A DNA stretch of 64,000 nucleotides. It comes from Pseudomonadales bacterium (GTDB lineage Bacteria; Pseudomonadota; Gammaproteobacteria; Pseudomonadales; Ketobacteraceae). Position numbers and translations under genes: made by a program. Under the pieces are notes generated by a model that was not told the origin of the DNA, did not search any database, and was given only the letters and a program-made list of their open reading frames with translations. Shown here one piece after another: positions 25,435-33,950 of the stretch. The first letter of the stretch is position 1. Each line of letters starts with the position of its first letter. The DNA lies in NCBI GenBank assembly GCA_002701845.1, contig NZXG01000038.1, positions 183,770-247,769 on the forward strand. The letters run 5' to 3'.

Positions 25435-26153
25435 TGTACCTGCACCACCACCACGGTGACGTTATCCCGGGCTCCGGCCGCCAGTGAGTTTTCGATCAGC
25501 TCGCCGGTGGCCCGGGTCACATCCGCGGTTTCCAGATGACGGGCAATTTCCGCTTCCGTCAACGCGCCGTACAGGCCGTCGCTGCACAGCAGATAGCGGT
25601 CCCCCGGCTGCAGCTCCACCAGGGTAACATCCACATACAGGGTTTCACTGGCGCCCACTGCCCGGGTAATGACGTTGGATGCCGGGTGGTCCACCGCCTC
25701 CTGTTCCGAGATCATGCCCCGGGCCAGCATCTCATTGACCTGGCTGTGATCCTCGGACACCCGTTGCAGCTCACCGTTGCGATAACGGTACAGCCGGGAA
25801 TCGCCGGCCCACAGGCACACACCCACCGCCTCGCGCACAAACAACGACACCACGGTGCTGCCCATGGTGCGGCCTTCGCAGTGCGTTCGGGAATAGGTGC
25901 GGATTTTGTGGTGCACTTCCAGCAGGGTATCTTCAATGGCATCCACCACATCGGCCAATGGCTGGCTTACATCCACCCGCCCCAGGGACGCAGTGATCAT
26001 TTCACTGGCCACCTCGCCGGCTTCGTGCCCGCCCATGCCATCGGCCACCACCCACAATCCATCATTGTTGCGATTGAGAAACGCGTCCTCATTCATGTTT
26101 CTGACGGCGCCACAGTGGGTTGCCGCGCTGCTTAACCAATGGGTCTGCACCAT
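25431..26153 (-). CDS. PP2C-type Ser/Thr protein phosphatase
   Basis: A 240-residue cytosolic phosphatase of the PPM/PP2C family (Stp1/PstP type). The metal-binding motifs are intact: RNMNEDAFLN, VADGMGGHEAGEVAS, LLCSDGLYGALT and the final ARDNVTVVVV. Such enzymes reverse Hanks-type Ser/Thr kinases; two of these are in this window (30559 and 42696). It is the first gene of a minus-strand pair with a small membrane protein. The plus-strand neighbours are a lipoprotein hydrolase and a caspase-fold protein. Confidence 0.88.
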   Translation of the reverse strand: MVQTHWLSSAATHCGAVRNMNEDAFLNRNNDGLWVVADGMGGHEAGEVASEMITASLGRVDVSQPLADVVDAIEDTLLEVHHKIRTYSRTHCEGRTMGSTVVSLFVREAVGVCLWAGDSRLYRYRNGELQRVSEDHSQVNEMLARGMISEQEAVDHPASNVITRAVGASETLYVDVTLVELQPGDRYLLCSDGLYGALTEAEIARHLETADVTRATGELIENSLAAGARDNVTVVVVQVQ

Positions 26154-26375
26154 GCAGTTGCTTACTCGTTGCGGATCTCCGGTGTATTGTTACAGGAGTT
26201 GTCGCAAAAGGCCAATGCCGTAACCGGCCCGGTACGGTCGCTCCAGCCACGGGCGCAACCGCATCCTGCACAATGCAGTGTAGCAGCCGGCAACCGGCCG
26301 CATGCCATGGAAAGCGGCTGCAGGCCGGCGATTCATTCGTTACCATAGCCAGTATCACCCAACACTCAGATTCAC

Positions 26376-27218
26376 ATGGCCAGCACTGATTGTTTCCGCC
26401 AAACCCACCTGGGGCCGCTAGTGATTCTGGTACTGTGGCTGGCCGGCTGTGTTCCCTACCAGCAACTGGCCCGCCAGCAGGACCTGCAACAGCAACTGCT
26501 ACCGGGCGAGCGCTTTCTTCATCGTATTTTTACCAACACTGCCGCCCGCTGTGCCACCCCAGCAAGCCGCTGGCATGTCTATATTGAAGGGGATGGCCAT
26601 GCCGTTACCCCGCAGGGGCGACCGGCAGCGGACCCGACACCCCGTTCCCCGCTGTTGTTGCCAATGATGGCACGGGACCCGGCTCCGGCCCTGTACCTGG
26701 GCCGTCCCTGTTACTTCGACACTGCCGATCCCCAGTGCCACCCCGGGCAATGGACTTTGGCCCGCTACAGCGAGGACACCGTGGCCAGTATGGCCGCGGT
26801 GCTGCGGCAACAGCTGCCGGCCTCCAGCCCGGTGACCCTGATCGGCCACAGTGGTGGTGGCACCCTGGCGGTACTGCTGGCGCCACGGCTGCCCCAGGTG
26901 GATCGGGTGGTGACCCTGGCGGGTAATCTGGCGGTGGCGCGCTGGACCACCTATCACGACTATACCCCCCTGGACCGCTCCCTGGACCCCAGCCAGGCGC
27001 CGCCGCTGCCGCCGTCCATCGCCCAGTGCCACCTGGCCGCCACCGCGGATCGCGAAATCCTGCCACAATGGATCCAGGCCTACGCCGCCACTCAGCCCCG
27101 GGCCCACTTCGTGCCAGTGCCGGAGACCAGGCATGACCGGGGTTGGCGCCCCTGGTGGACACTGATCAGTTCTGAACCAATTATTAAGGCCAGTGGCTGT
27201 GACAAAGTAACAAGGTAG
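26376..27218 (+). CDS. Lipoprotein with alpha/beta-hydrolase fold
   Basis: A 280-residue predicted lipoprotein: VILVLWLAGC gives the lipobox near residue 25. The mature part contains WHVYIEGDGHAV, a typical oxyanion strand, and the nucleophile elbow LIGHSGGGTLAVLLA. A late His in PETRHDRGW is the likely catalytic His. It is probably a periplasmic esterase or lipase-like hydrolase; the substrate is unknown. It lies 63 bp upstream of the caspase-fold gene on the same strand. Confidence 0.75.
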   Translation: MASTDCFRQTHLGPLVILVLWLAGCVPYQQLARQQDLQQQLLPGERFLHRIFTNTAARCATPASRWHVYIEGDGHAVTPQGRPAADPTPRSPLLLPMMARDPAPALYLGRPCYFDTADPQCHPGQWTLARYSEDTVASMAAVLRQQLPASSPVTLIGHSGGGTLAVLLAPRLPQVDRVVTLAGNLAVARWTTYHDYTPLDRSLDPSQAPPLPPSIAQCHLAATADREILPQWIQAYAATQPRAHFVPVPETRHDRGWRPWWTLISSEPIIKASGCDKVTR

Positions 27219-27281
27219 CCCCTTAGGCTAAAGGTTATACTGCACATGAAAGACAAGTTTTCTAACGGTAGAGGAATGCGT

Positions 27282-29330
27282 ATGTTCTCCGGATTCAGAT
27301 TCACCGCCAGCGGCTTCGGCATTGGCTTTCTCAGCGTTCTGTTGAGCGCCTGCGCCGCCAATCCCAGCGCCGGAACCGGCCCGGCGGCCGCCGGCAGCCA
27401 GAATGCGGACGACCTGCTGATTATCGACTGCCTGTTACCGGGCCAGGTGAAAAAGCTGGGCAGCCAGACCACCTACCTGAGCGCCCGCCGCCCCATCAAA
27501 ACCACCGCCACGGACTGCGAAATCCGCGGCGGTGAATACGTGGCGTTCGACCGTGCGGACTATGCCACCGCTCTTAAAATCTGGCTGCCGGTGGCGCAAT
27601 CCGGAGACCCGGAAGCACAAACCTATGTGGGCGAGATCTACGAAAAAGGGCTGGGCCTGAAGCCGGACTACCAGGCTGCCGCGGTGTGGTACCAGAAAGC
27701 CGCCCAGCAGAACTTCTCCCGGGCTCTGATCAATCTGGGCAACCTGCATGAAAAAGGGCTGGGGGTCGCCCAGGACAAAGCCATGGCTCTGAATCTGTAC
27801 CGCCGGGCGGCAGGGCTGCAAAGTGACGATCTGCTGTATTCCTCCACCGTGGAGGTGCGGGCGGTGGACCAGAAGGAGCTGACCCGGCTGAAGGACGAAG
27901 TGGCTTTTCAAAGCCAGCAGTTGGCGGCGGCGGAAGGCCAACTGGCGCAATTACGGGGACAGCTGGCCCAGCGCAAACAGGCACTGGCGGCGGCGGAGGC
28001 ACAGGAGAAGAATGCCGAGCTGGCGCTGTTTGCCCAGGAATCCAAGGATATCCATGAGCAAAGCCAGGCTCTGATCCGACAACTGCGACAGGAGCTGACC
28101 CGGGCCCGGGATGCGGTGAGCAGTCAGCAGCAGGAGCTGGCGGCGGCCAATCAGCAACTGCAGCAACTCAGTAACGAAGTGGCCAGCAGTCACAGCACCC
28201 TGACCGCCTCGGAAAACCTGGTGGCTAGCGCCGACGAGATGCCGGTGATTGAAATCATCGACCCCCCCATGACCCTGATGCGCGGCCTGCCCACCATTCC
28301 GGTGAAGGCCAGTACCGGCAGCAAGGAAATCGTGGGCAAAATCAAGGCGCCCAAGGGCCTGAAAAGCTTCACTGTCAACGGCAAAGAACAGAGCATCGAT
28401 GAATACAACCTGTTCTGGGTCACCGTGCCAGTGGACGCGGATCGCAAGACCATCAAACTGGAAGCGGTGGACAGCGCCAACAACCGGGTGGCCTTCAACT
28501 TCAGCGTGGTGCCGGATCAGCGCAGTCTCAACGCCGGTACCGAAGCATCCCCGGCACCGGCCCTGGCAGTGGCGGGCGGCATCAATCTGGGCCGCTACCA
28601 CGCCCTGGTGATCGGCAATAATCAGTACCGCAATTATCCCGCGCTGAAAACAGCGGTGAATGACGCCACCGAAACCGCCCGCCTGCTGGAAACCAAGTTC
28701 GGGTTCCAGACCCGGGTACTGAAAAACGCCACCCGCTATGAAATTCTGGCGGCCCTCAACGATATGCGGGAGTCACTCAACGCCGAGGACAACCTGTTGA
28801 TCTACTATGCCGGTCACGGCGAACTGGATGACCAGACCGATCGCGGCTACTGGCTGCCGGTGGATGCCGAACAGGACAACCCCCGCAACTGGATTTCCAA
28901 CAGCGCCATTTCCGATATTCTCAACACCATTCCCGCCAAGCACGTGATGGTGGTGGCGGACTCCTGCTACGCCGGTACCCTGTCGGTGTCCGCCATGCCC
29001 CGGGTGGATGAGAGCATGCCGGCGGAACTGCAGAATGAGTGGATCAAGACCATGTCCCGGGCCCGGGCCCGCACCGTGCTCACCTCCGGCGGGGTGGCGC
29101 CGGTATTCGATGGCGGCGGCGATGGCCATTCCCTGTTTTCCCGGGCGTTCCTGGAAACCCTGCGGGACAGCCAGGGCATCATTGAAGGCCATTCCGTGTA
29201 TCGGGAGGTGTTGAGCCGGGTGCAACAGCGGGCCCGCAGCCTTAACGTGCGCCAGATTCCGGAGTACGCGCCGGCCCGTTACGCCGGCCATGAGGCAGGG
29301 GAATTCTTCTTCGCCACCGACACCATCTGA
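27282..29330 (+). CDS. Caspase-fold (peptidase C14) lipoprotein with Sel1 repeats and coiled coil
   Basis: A 682-residue protein. A lipobox ends at Cys24 (GIGFLSVLLSAC). Next come Sel1-like repeats (about 80-170, ALKIWLPVAQSGDPEAQTYVGEIYEKGLGL and a second copy), a long coiled coil (about 185-295, rich in Gln, Leu and Ala), an Ig-like segment (about 305-405), and a C-terminal caspase domain (about 430-680). The catalytic pair is intact: His512 in YYAGHG and Cys562 in ADSCYAG. I prefer ATG 27282, because GAGG sits 7 bases upstream; ATG 27246 is in frame but has no such site. The protease would act in the periplasm. The next gene is 9 bp away, so they form an operon. Confidence 0.85.
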   Translation: MFSGFRFTASGFGIGFLSVLLSACAANPSAGTGPAAAGSQNADDLLIIDCLLPGQVKKLGSQTTYLSARRPIKTTATDCEIRGGEYVAFDRADYATALKIWLPVAQSGDPEAQTYVGEIYEKGLGLKPDYQAAAVWYQKAAQQNFSRALINLGNLHEKGLGVAQDKAMALNLYRRAAGLQSDDLLYSSTVEVRAVDQKELTRLKDEVAFQSQQLAAAEGQLAQLRGQLAQRKQALAAAEAQEKNAELALFAQESKDIHEQSQALIRQLRQELTRARDAVSSQQQELAAANQQLQQLSNEVASSHSTLTASENLVASADEMPVIEIIDPPMTLMRGLPTIPVKASTGSKEIVGKIKAPKGLKSFTVNGKEQSIDEYNLFWVTVPVDADRKTIKLEAVDSANNRVAFNFSVVPDQRSLNAGTEASPAPALAVAGGINLGRYHALVIGNNQYRNYPALKTAVNDATETARLLETKFGFQTRVLKNATRYEILAALNDMRESLNAEDNLLIYYAGHGELDDQTDRGYWLPVDAEQDNPRNWISNSAISDILNTIPAKHVMVVADSCYAGTLSVSAMPRVDESMPAELQNEWIKTMSRARARTVLTSGGVAPVFDGGGDGHSLFSRAFLETLRDSQGIIEGHSVYREVLSRVQQRARSLNVRQIPEYAPARYAGHEAGEFFFATDTI

Positions 29331-29339
29331 TGCGGCCCC

Positions 29340-30572
29340 ATGTCGAGCCGGGTGCTTTCCGCCTATTTCGATGACTTTCGCCGGGGCCGGCGACAGCGGG
29401 AGGAACTGCGGCGCTTTATGGAAGAGGCTATCCGGCACGAGCCCCTGCGCCGGGGCCATTTCCTGAGTTGGCTTGATCAGGCACAATACGAGCATCCCAT
29501 TCCGGTGACGGAATTTTTGTTGCTGCGTAAAGAGATCGAGGCCAGGTTGAATCAGAACGATCCCCCCCATGCCAAGTCAGCAAGCCCCCGGCCGGATGAC
29601 TCCACACCGGATGACTCCACACCGGGTGACTCCACACCGGGTGACTCCACACCGGGTGACTCCACACCGGGTGATGCCACCCTGATTGCCGACATCCCGG
29701 AGGATGCCACCCTGGTGACCCCGCGGGGCGACGAAGACACCACCGACCTCAGTCACGGCAGCGGCCCCAGCGATGGCGTCCACCTGCACGGCGCCCGTGT
29801 GCACGGCGCCACCGATCAGGGGGCGGAAACTCTGGTGGGAGCGGTGGACGCCGCAGCTCGCGACGACGCTGCCGGCCCGGAGGCAGCCACGCTGATGGGT
29901 GCGCCGGACCCCCAGGGTACAATTATCACCGATGTACACGCCTCCCCCCCGGCAGAACCCGCTCCGGTGGGCCCTGGTGCCCGTTTCGCCCGCGGCTTTC
30001 CCGGTTGGCTGTGGCTGGTGGCGGCCCTGTTGCTGGCAGCCGTGGTATTGGGGTATTGGGCCCTACGCCCTCTGGCAACGCCGGTTCAGCCGCCTGTGGC
30101 CACGCCAGCGGTGCAACCCGGGCTGGAAAGCACCAGTCCGGATGTGGTCGGGTCTGCTGTCGGCAGCGACAACGCGCCGGTAACGGAAGCCGGTGCCGCT
30201 GTGGACGCAGCCAATCCCGCGGCGGTGAATGCAGAGCCGGTGGAGGCGATATCGGCAACCAACGTTGCACCGGACGCCCCCCCACTGGAACTCACCGATG
30301 AGCTTGATCCGCAGCAGGCCCTTGGCCTGTTGCAGCAGCGCATTGCGGCCGGACGGCTGCTGCCGGCGGATGATCCGGCCAATGCGGAGGCGGTTCTGGA
30401 ATTTTTACGCCGGCAGCATGGGGACAGCCCGGAATTCAATAGCGGGCGCCGGCTGTTGAAGGCCGCCTACCTGGAAGCCAGTCAGGCCGCCCGGGAGACA
30501 GGTGACTGGGATCAGTCACAACGGCTGCTGGATGCCGCGTTCCAGGTGGTCCGCCCGACTACGGCGCCGTAA
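29340..30572 (+). CDS. Single-pass membrane protein with DSTPG repeats
   Basis: A 410-residue protein of no recognised family. The N-terminal 75 residues are helical and charged. Five DSTP pentapeptides (residues 86-110) follow, then an acidic disordered region with spaced threonine motifs DATLIAD, DATLVTP, ETLVGA and ATLMGA. A transmembrane helix (about 222-243, WLWLVAALLLAAVVLGYWAL) and a periplasmic Pro/Ala/Val-rich stretch come next, and a helical C-terminal domain (about 320-410) ends the protein. The repeated acidic Thr motifs look like phosphorylation or FHA-ligand sites, and a Ser/Thr kinase gene converges on this one with a 14-bp overlap. That link is inference. Confidence 0.65.
   Translation: MSSRVLSAYFDDFRRGRRQREELRRFMEEAIRHEPLRRGHFLSWLDQAQYEHPIPVTEFLLLRKEIEARLNQNDPPHAKSASPRPDDSTPDDSTPGDSTPGDSTPGDSTPGDATLIADIPEDATLVTPRGDEDTTDLSHGSGPSDGVHLHGARVHGATDQGAETLVGAVDAAARDDAAGPEAATLMGAPDPQGTIITDVHASPPAEPAPVGPGARFARGFPGWLWLVAALLLAAVVLGYWALRPLATPVQPPVATPAVQPGLESTSPDVVGSAVGSDNAPVTEAGAAVDAANPAAVNAEPVEAISATNVAPDAPPLELTDELDPQQALGLLQQRIAAGRLLPADDPANAEAVLEFLRRQHGDSPEFNSGRRLLKAAYLEASQAARETGDWDQSQRLLDAAFQVVRPTTAP
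29595..29669. repeat. 15-bp tandem repeat, five units, in frame
   Basis: Five consecutive 15-bp units encode DDSTP, DDSTP, GDSTP, GDSTP and GDSTP; a sixth unit has decayed to GDATL. The copies are nearly identical at the DNA level, as expected of recent slippage. Confidence 0.9.
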
Positions 30573-31842
30573 CCCGGTTCCGCAACAACATAATGCGATC
30601 GTCGTTGGGAAACAGTTTTTCCGCCAGCTCCAGGTGCTTGCGCACGTCCTCCTCCCGCTCCTGCAATGCCAGCACCTGAGCCCGTTTGAAAAAGCGGTTC
30701 TTCACCCGGTTAATACCCTCCAGTGCCGGACCGTACTGAGGATCCACCTGCAACACCAATTGGTACGCCTCGAACGCATTACTGCCCTGGGGTGACACCA
30801 GCCGCCCCACCTTGAAGTGGGCCTCCGCCACCGCCATCAGCCGCTCTATCTTGGCCTGCTCCTCGGCGGACAATGCGCCCGCTGGCAACTCGGCGGCGGG
30901 AGCGGTCAGCTGCTGCTGGCGGGTCTGTTTCACCCACATCCCCACACCCACCGCCAGCACCAGTATCAGCAACGCGCCCCCCAGCAACAGCCAGGAGCGC
31001 TGGCCGCCACCGGCCGTGGTGGGAACAATGGCCCGCTGCAGATCCTCGCGAAACTGGGCCGCATTCTGATAGCGCTGCGCCGCTTCCTTGGCCAATGCCT
31101 TGCGCACGATGGCATCAAAGGCTTTGGGCACATCCTGCTTTTTCTGGGTGGGCTTCTGGGGCTCCTCGGAAAGCACACTGTGCATGATGGCGTGGGTGTT
31201 ATCCCCGCCAAATGGCTTGCAGCCCACCAATAACTCGTACAGCACCACCCCGGTGGAAAACAGGTCACTGCGGGCATCCACCGGCTGACCTTTGCACTGC
31301 TCCGGCGACATGTAGGACGGCGTGCCCAGCACACTGCCCATCTGCGTCAGTTCCGCGTTGTCCACCCGGGCGATACCGAAATCCGCCAGCTTGATTTCAC
31401 CGTCGTGAGTGATAAAGACATTGGCCGGCTTGATATCCCGGTGCACGATGCCCAGCTTGTGGGTGTACTCCAGGGCGCTCAGGATGGCCATCACAATATG
31501 TACCGCCTCGTCGGGGCTGTAGCGCCGGCCTTCTTTGAGCAGGGTTTTGAGATCGTGGCCCTCCACGTACTCCATCACGAAGTATGGCGTACCCCGATCC
31601 TGGTCAAACTCGTAGATGGCAACAATATTGGCGTGGTTCAGCCGCCCCACCGCCTGAGCCTCGTTGCGAAACCGGTCCAGCAGTTCGCGGCCCATCTCGG
31701 TGTCCAGCAGCGAGGCGTGGATAGTCTTGATAGCCACCGGCCGGGCGATATTGGGGTCAAACCCCTTATACACCACCCCCATGGCGCCTTTGCCAAGCAA
31801 TCCCTGAACCTGGTATTTGCCGAGTGTCTGGGGGTGTTTCAT
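30559..31842 (-). CDS. Transmembrane Hanks-type Ser/Thr protein kinase
   Basis: A 427-residue kinase. LGKGAMGVVYKG (16-27), Lys39 in VAIKT, HRDIKPAN (135-142, catalytic Asp136), ADFG (153-156) and GTPSYMSPEQ are all intact, so it should be active. A transmembrane helix (about 284-304) links the kinase to a 120-residue C-terminal part with TPR-like helices (FEAYQLVLQVDPQYGPALEGI and a second unit) that would be periplasmic. Its coding end overlaps that of the repeat protein gene. A PP2C phosphatase gene is 4.4 kb away. Confidence 0.9.
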   Translation of the reverse strand: MKHPQTLGKYQVQGLLGKGAMGVVYKGFDPNIARPVAIKTIHASLLDTEMGRELLDRFRNEAQAVGRLNHANIVAIYEFDQDRGTPYFVMEYVEGHDLKTLLKEGRRYSPDEAVHIVMAILSALEYTHKLGIVHRDIKPANVFITHDGEIKLADFGIARVDNAELTQMGSVLGTPSYMSPEQCKGQPVDARSDLFSTGVVLYELLVGCKPFGGDNTHAIMHSVLSEEPQKPTQKKQDVPKAFDAIVRKALAKEAAQRYQNAAQFREDLQRAIVPTTAGGGQRSWLLLGGALLILVLAVGVGMWVKQTRQQQLTAPAAELPAGALSAEEQAKIERLMAVAEAHFKVGRLVSPQGSNAFEAYQLVLQVDPQYGPALEGINRVKNRFFKRAQVLALQEREEDVRKHLELAEKLFPNDDRIMLLRNRVTAP

Positions 31843-31938
31843 CCGCTGGCGTCCCGACCTGTTATGTTAACTACCGGCCGCGCGACCGGGCCGGACGGGG
31901 CCCTGGCCCCTGGTTATGGGTTGTCCGATTATATCGGC

Positions 31939-32217
31939 TCAGGCCAGCAATTCGTAGACGTGATAGGCCTCGGGCAGGTACTGATCAATGGTGGAACCCA
32001 GATAATGAGCGTTATCCGGGATCCCGTCGCCGGTGAGGAACACCCGAAACTGACGGGGGGATTTGGGGGCGGTCATATCCGCCGGCACCTCCACCCACAT
32101 ATAGATGGTGCGTTTGGGCATCAGGTATTCCACGTGGATGATGTTGGCGTTTTCAGGCAGATCAATGGTTTGGATTTCTTTGGATATGGCGACTTCAAAC
32201 TTGTGGATGGTACGCAT
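31939..32217 (-). CDS. DUF7352-like small protein
   Basis: A 92-residue cytosolic protein beginning MRTIHKFEVAISKEIQTIDLPENANIIHVEYL, a pattern I associate with DUF7352-type proteins. FRVFLTGDGIPDNAHYLGST follows. The fold looks all-beta; function unknown. It lies 96 bp upstream of the kinase gene on the same strand. Confidence 0.55.
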   Translation of the reverse strand: MRTIHKFEVAISKEIQTIDLPENANIIHVEYLMPKRTIYMWVEVPADMTAPKSPRQFRVFLTGDGIPDNAHYLGSTIDQYLPEAYHVYELLA

Positions 32218-32361
32218 GCGCTACTCTCGATCGAATCACGTTCGGATGACAGCAAGCGGTCGATCCCGCCTGACGGAATCAGAGCCCGGCTGCATCGCTA
32301 TGGCAGGGGACAATGATTGCCAATCGCAGGGTGCAGGTCAAACGATTTTGCGGTGGGTAGA

Positions 32362-32562
32362 TCAGGTGAGCAGACCATAGAGCCCATAGAGCACCAGCCA
32401 GGACGCCAGGCCCAGCAGCAGGCACGGGTTGAGGCTGTGGTCCATGGTGGAGACCAACCGGGATTGCCCGTGGAGCAAGGATCCGTTACGGGAACGGTTT
32501 CCGCCTCCAATACGGCGGTATACCTCCGACATAAAACTGGCCGATGAATCCGTGTTTCTCAC
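32362..32562 (-). CDS. Possible 66-residue membrane protein
   Basis: A short frame with a polar, Arg-rich N terminus and a C-terminal hydrophobic helix (NPCLLLGLASWLVLYGLYGLL). GTG 32562 is the first start; ATG 32532 is an alternative and has no ribosome-binding site. No family recognised; it may be a chance frame. Confidence 0.35.
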   Translation of the reverse strand: MRNTDSSASFMSEVYRRIGGGNRSRNGSLLHGQSRLVSTMDHSLNPCLLLGLASWLVLYGLYGLLT

Positions 32563-32660
32563 GCCCGATACCTGCCTGTGCGTTCGTTCTGTTGCCTGTC
32601 ATTTCTATCAGCCGCAGATAACAATAATATGACAAGGATACGGCGCCGCTCAGGCCCGGT

Positions 32661-33332
32661 TCAGGAGTCCGATTTCAGAAACCGCTGGTCATCGAACGTT
32701 TTCACCAGATCCGGGAAAAACACCGTCACCGAGGTCACCAGCATGCCGTTCATAAAGCCTTCGGAATACAGCAGCGGCACCACAAACGCATTCTTGTCCC
32801 ACAGTGCCAGCAGCTCTTTCTGCGGCATAAAGCCCCAGAAAAAACCCAGCAACAGCAGGCAGGTGAGCAATGTGGCCACCAGGGTGCCGAAAAACCCCAA
32901 TCCCAATATGTAGACGAAGAGATTACGAGTGGGGAACCAATCAATCACCCGCAGCAGGCCATAGGCCAGGGTGGCTGGAACCCAGGCGGAGAACAGCCAG
33001 TCCCAGGGCAGGGTCTGCCACTGCCCATTCCCCACCAGCGCCAGCAGAGCCAGCACCGCCGCCCCGCCGATGAGCGCGAAGCTCCAGCCGAATACCAGGG
33101 TCATGGTGGTCATCAGCAGGGGATGGAACTGTAACCCGGGAATCACCTCGAACTGAAACGACCACAGCAGGCACAGAAGCACCAGGGAACCCAGCAGCGC
33201 GTGCTGACGCGCCGGCACCGCCAGCACCGCCCGCCAGGGGGCCCGCCATAGGGCCACCAGCAGCAACAAACCCATCAGGCTGCTCCAAAACCCGAACGAC
33301 AACATTGCCACCTGTTGTGGGGAAAACTGCAT
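32661..33332 (-). CDS. CbiM-like ECF transporter permease
   Basis: A 223-residue membrane protein with about seven hydrophobic segments, related to the CbiM/energy-coupling-factor permease family used for Co2+, Ni2+ or other substrates. LQFHPLLMTTMTLVFGWSFALIGGAAVLAL and GFMNGMLVTSVTVFFPDLV fit this family in its stand-alone proteobacterial form. No CbiNQO or ATPase gene is adjacent and I saw no cobalamin riboswitch upstream, so its transport role and partners are uncertain. Confidence 0.65.
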   Translation of the reverse strand: MQFSPQQVAMLSFGFWSSLMGLLLLVALWRAPWRAVLAVPARQHALLGSLVLLCLLWSFQFEVIPGLQFHPLLMTTMTLVFGWSFALIGGAAVLALLALVGNGQWQTLPWDWLFSAWVPATLAYGLLRVIDWFPTRNLFVYILGLGFFGTLVATLLTCLLLLGFFWGFMPQKELLALWDKNAFVVPLLYSEGFMNGMLVTSVTVFFPDLVKTFDDQRFLKSDS

Positions 33333-33472
33333 CTGTACCTCACTGCCGCCGCCAAAAGCGTTCTCAAATGCTCTCGCAGCCGGGCAAATTGCTCAACCCT
33401 GTCTATTATTAGCCTCTGTGGGCCGGCGTTGCCGGCACATCAGGAGCACCAGCCTAGCATGGGGAGATTTGC

Positions 33473-33877
33473 ATGAAATTGATCAGGAACATGGTAATTC
33501 TGGTTTCCATTCTGGCGCCGCCCCTGGCCCTGGGGGAGGAGGAAACCGCGGTCCCCGGTAACGACACTGTCTATGTGGAACTGAAACCCTCGTTTGTCAC
33601 CAACTATCAGGCCCGGCGCATGGGCTACCTGAAAGCGGACGTGACGCTACAGGTGAAAGGTGAACAAACGGCGGAGGCGGTGAGTCGCCACCGGCAGTCT
33701 ATTCGCCACCAACTGGTGATGCTGTTCAGTCGCCAGCAGCAGGATTCCCTCAATACCCTGGAGGGTAAACAGATGTTGAAAGAAGCAGCACTGACCGAAG
33801 TGGTGCAGGCCCTGGAAGTGGAAGGCGAACCGGCCCAGGTGGAGGACATCCTGTTTACCAGTTTTATCGTGGACTGA
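33473..33877 (+). CDS. FliL-like exported protein
   Basis: A 134-residue protein with an N-terminal signal peptide (MKLIRNMVILVSILAPPLALG). The mature sequence follows the FliL periplasmic domain: VYVELKPSFVTNY, GYLKADVTLQV, IRHQLVMLFSRQ, and the end ILFTSFIVD. FliL normally sits at the flagellar stator as a single-pass membrane protein. Here the hydrophobic segment may be cleaved, and no flagellar genes are nearby, so this is an orphan paralogue. GGGGAG lies 7 bases before ATG 33473. Confidence 0.78.
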   Translation: MKLIRNMVILVSILAPPLALGEEETAVPGNDTVYVELKPSFVTNYQARRMGYLKADVTLQVKGEQTAEAVSRHRQSIRHQLVMLFSRQQQDSLNTLEGKQMLKEAALTEVVQALEVEGEPAQVEDILFTSFIVD

Positions 33878-33950
33878 GCCCGGCGGGCGGGGGTGCAGCA
33901 GCGGCCGCCCTGTGACATAATCAGCCCCCGCCCGTAACCCAGTGATTTGC

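Noticed and set aside
25141-31842. Type VI secretion regulation by the kinase/phosphatase pair
   Set aside because: No tss, hcp or vgrG gene occurs in the window, so the known Stk/Stp-T6SS link is not supported.
33333-33472. Cobalamin riboswitch near the CbiM-like permease
   Set aside because: I found no B12-box sequence or conserved core in the intergenic region.
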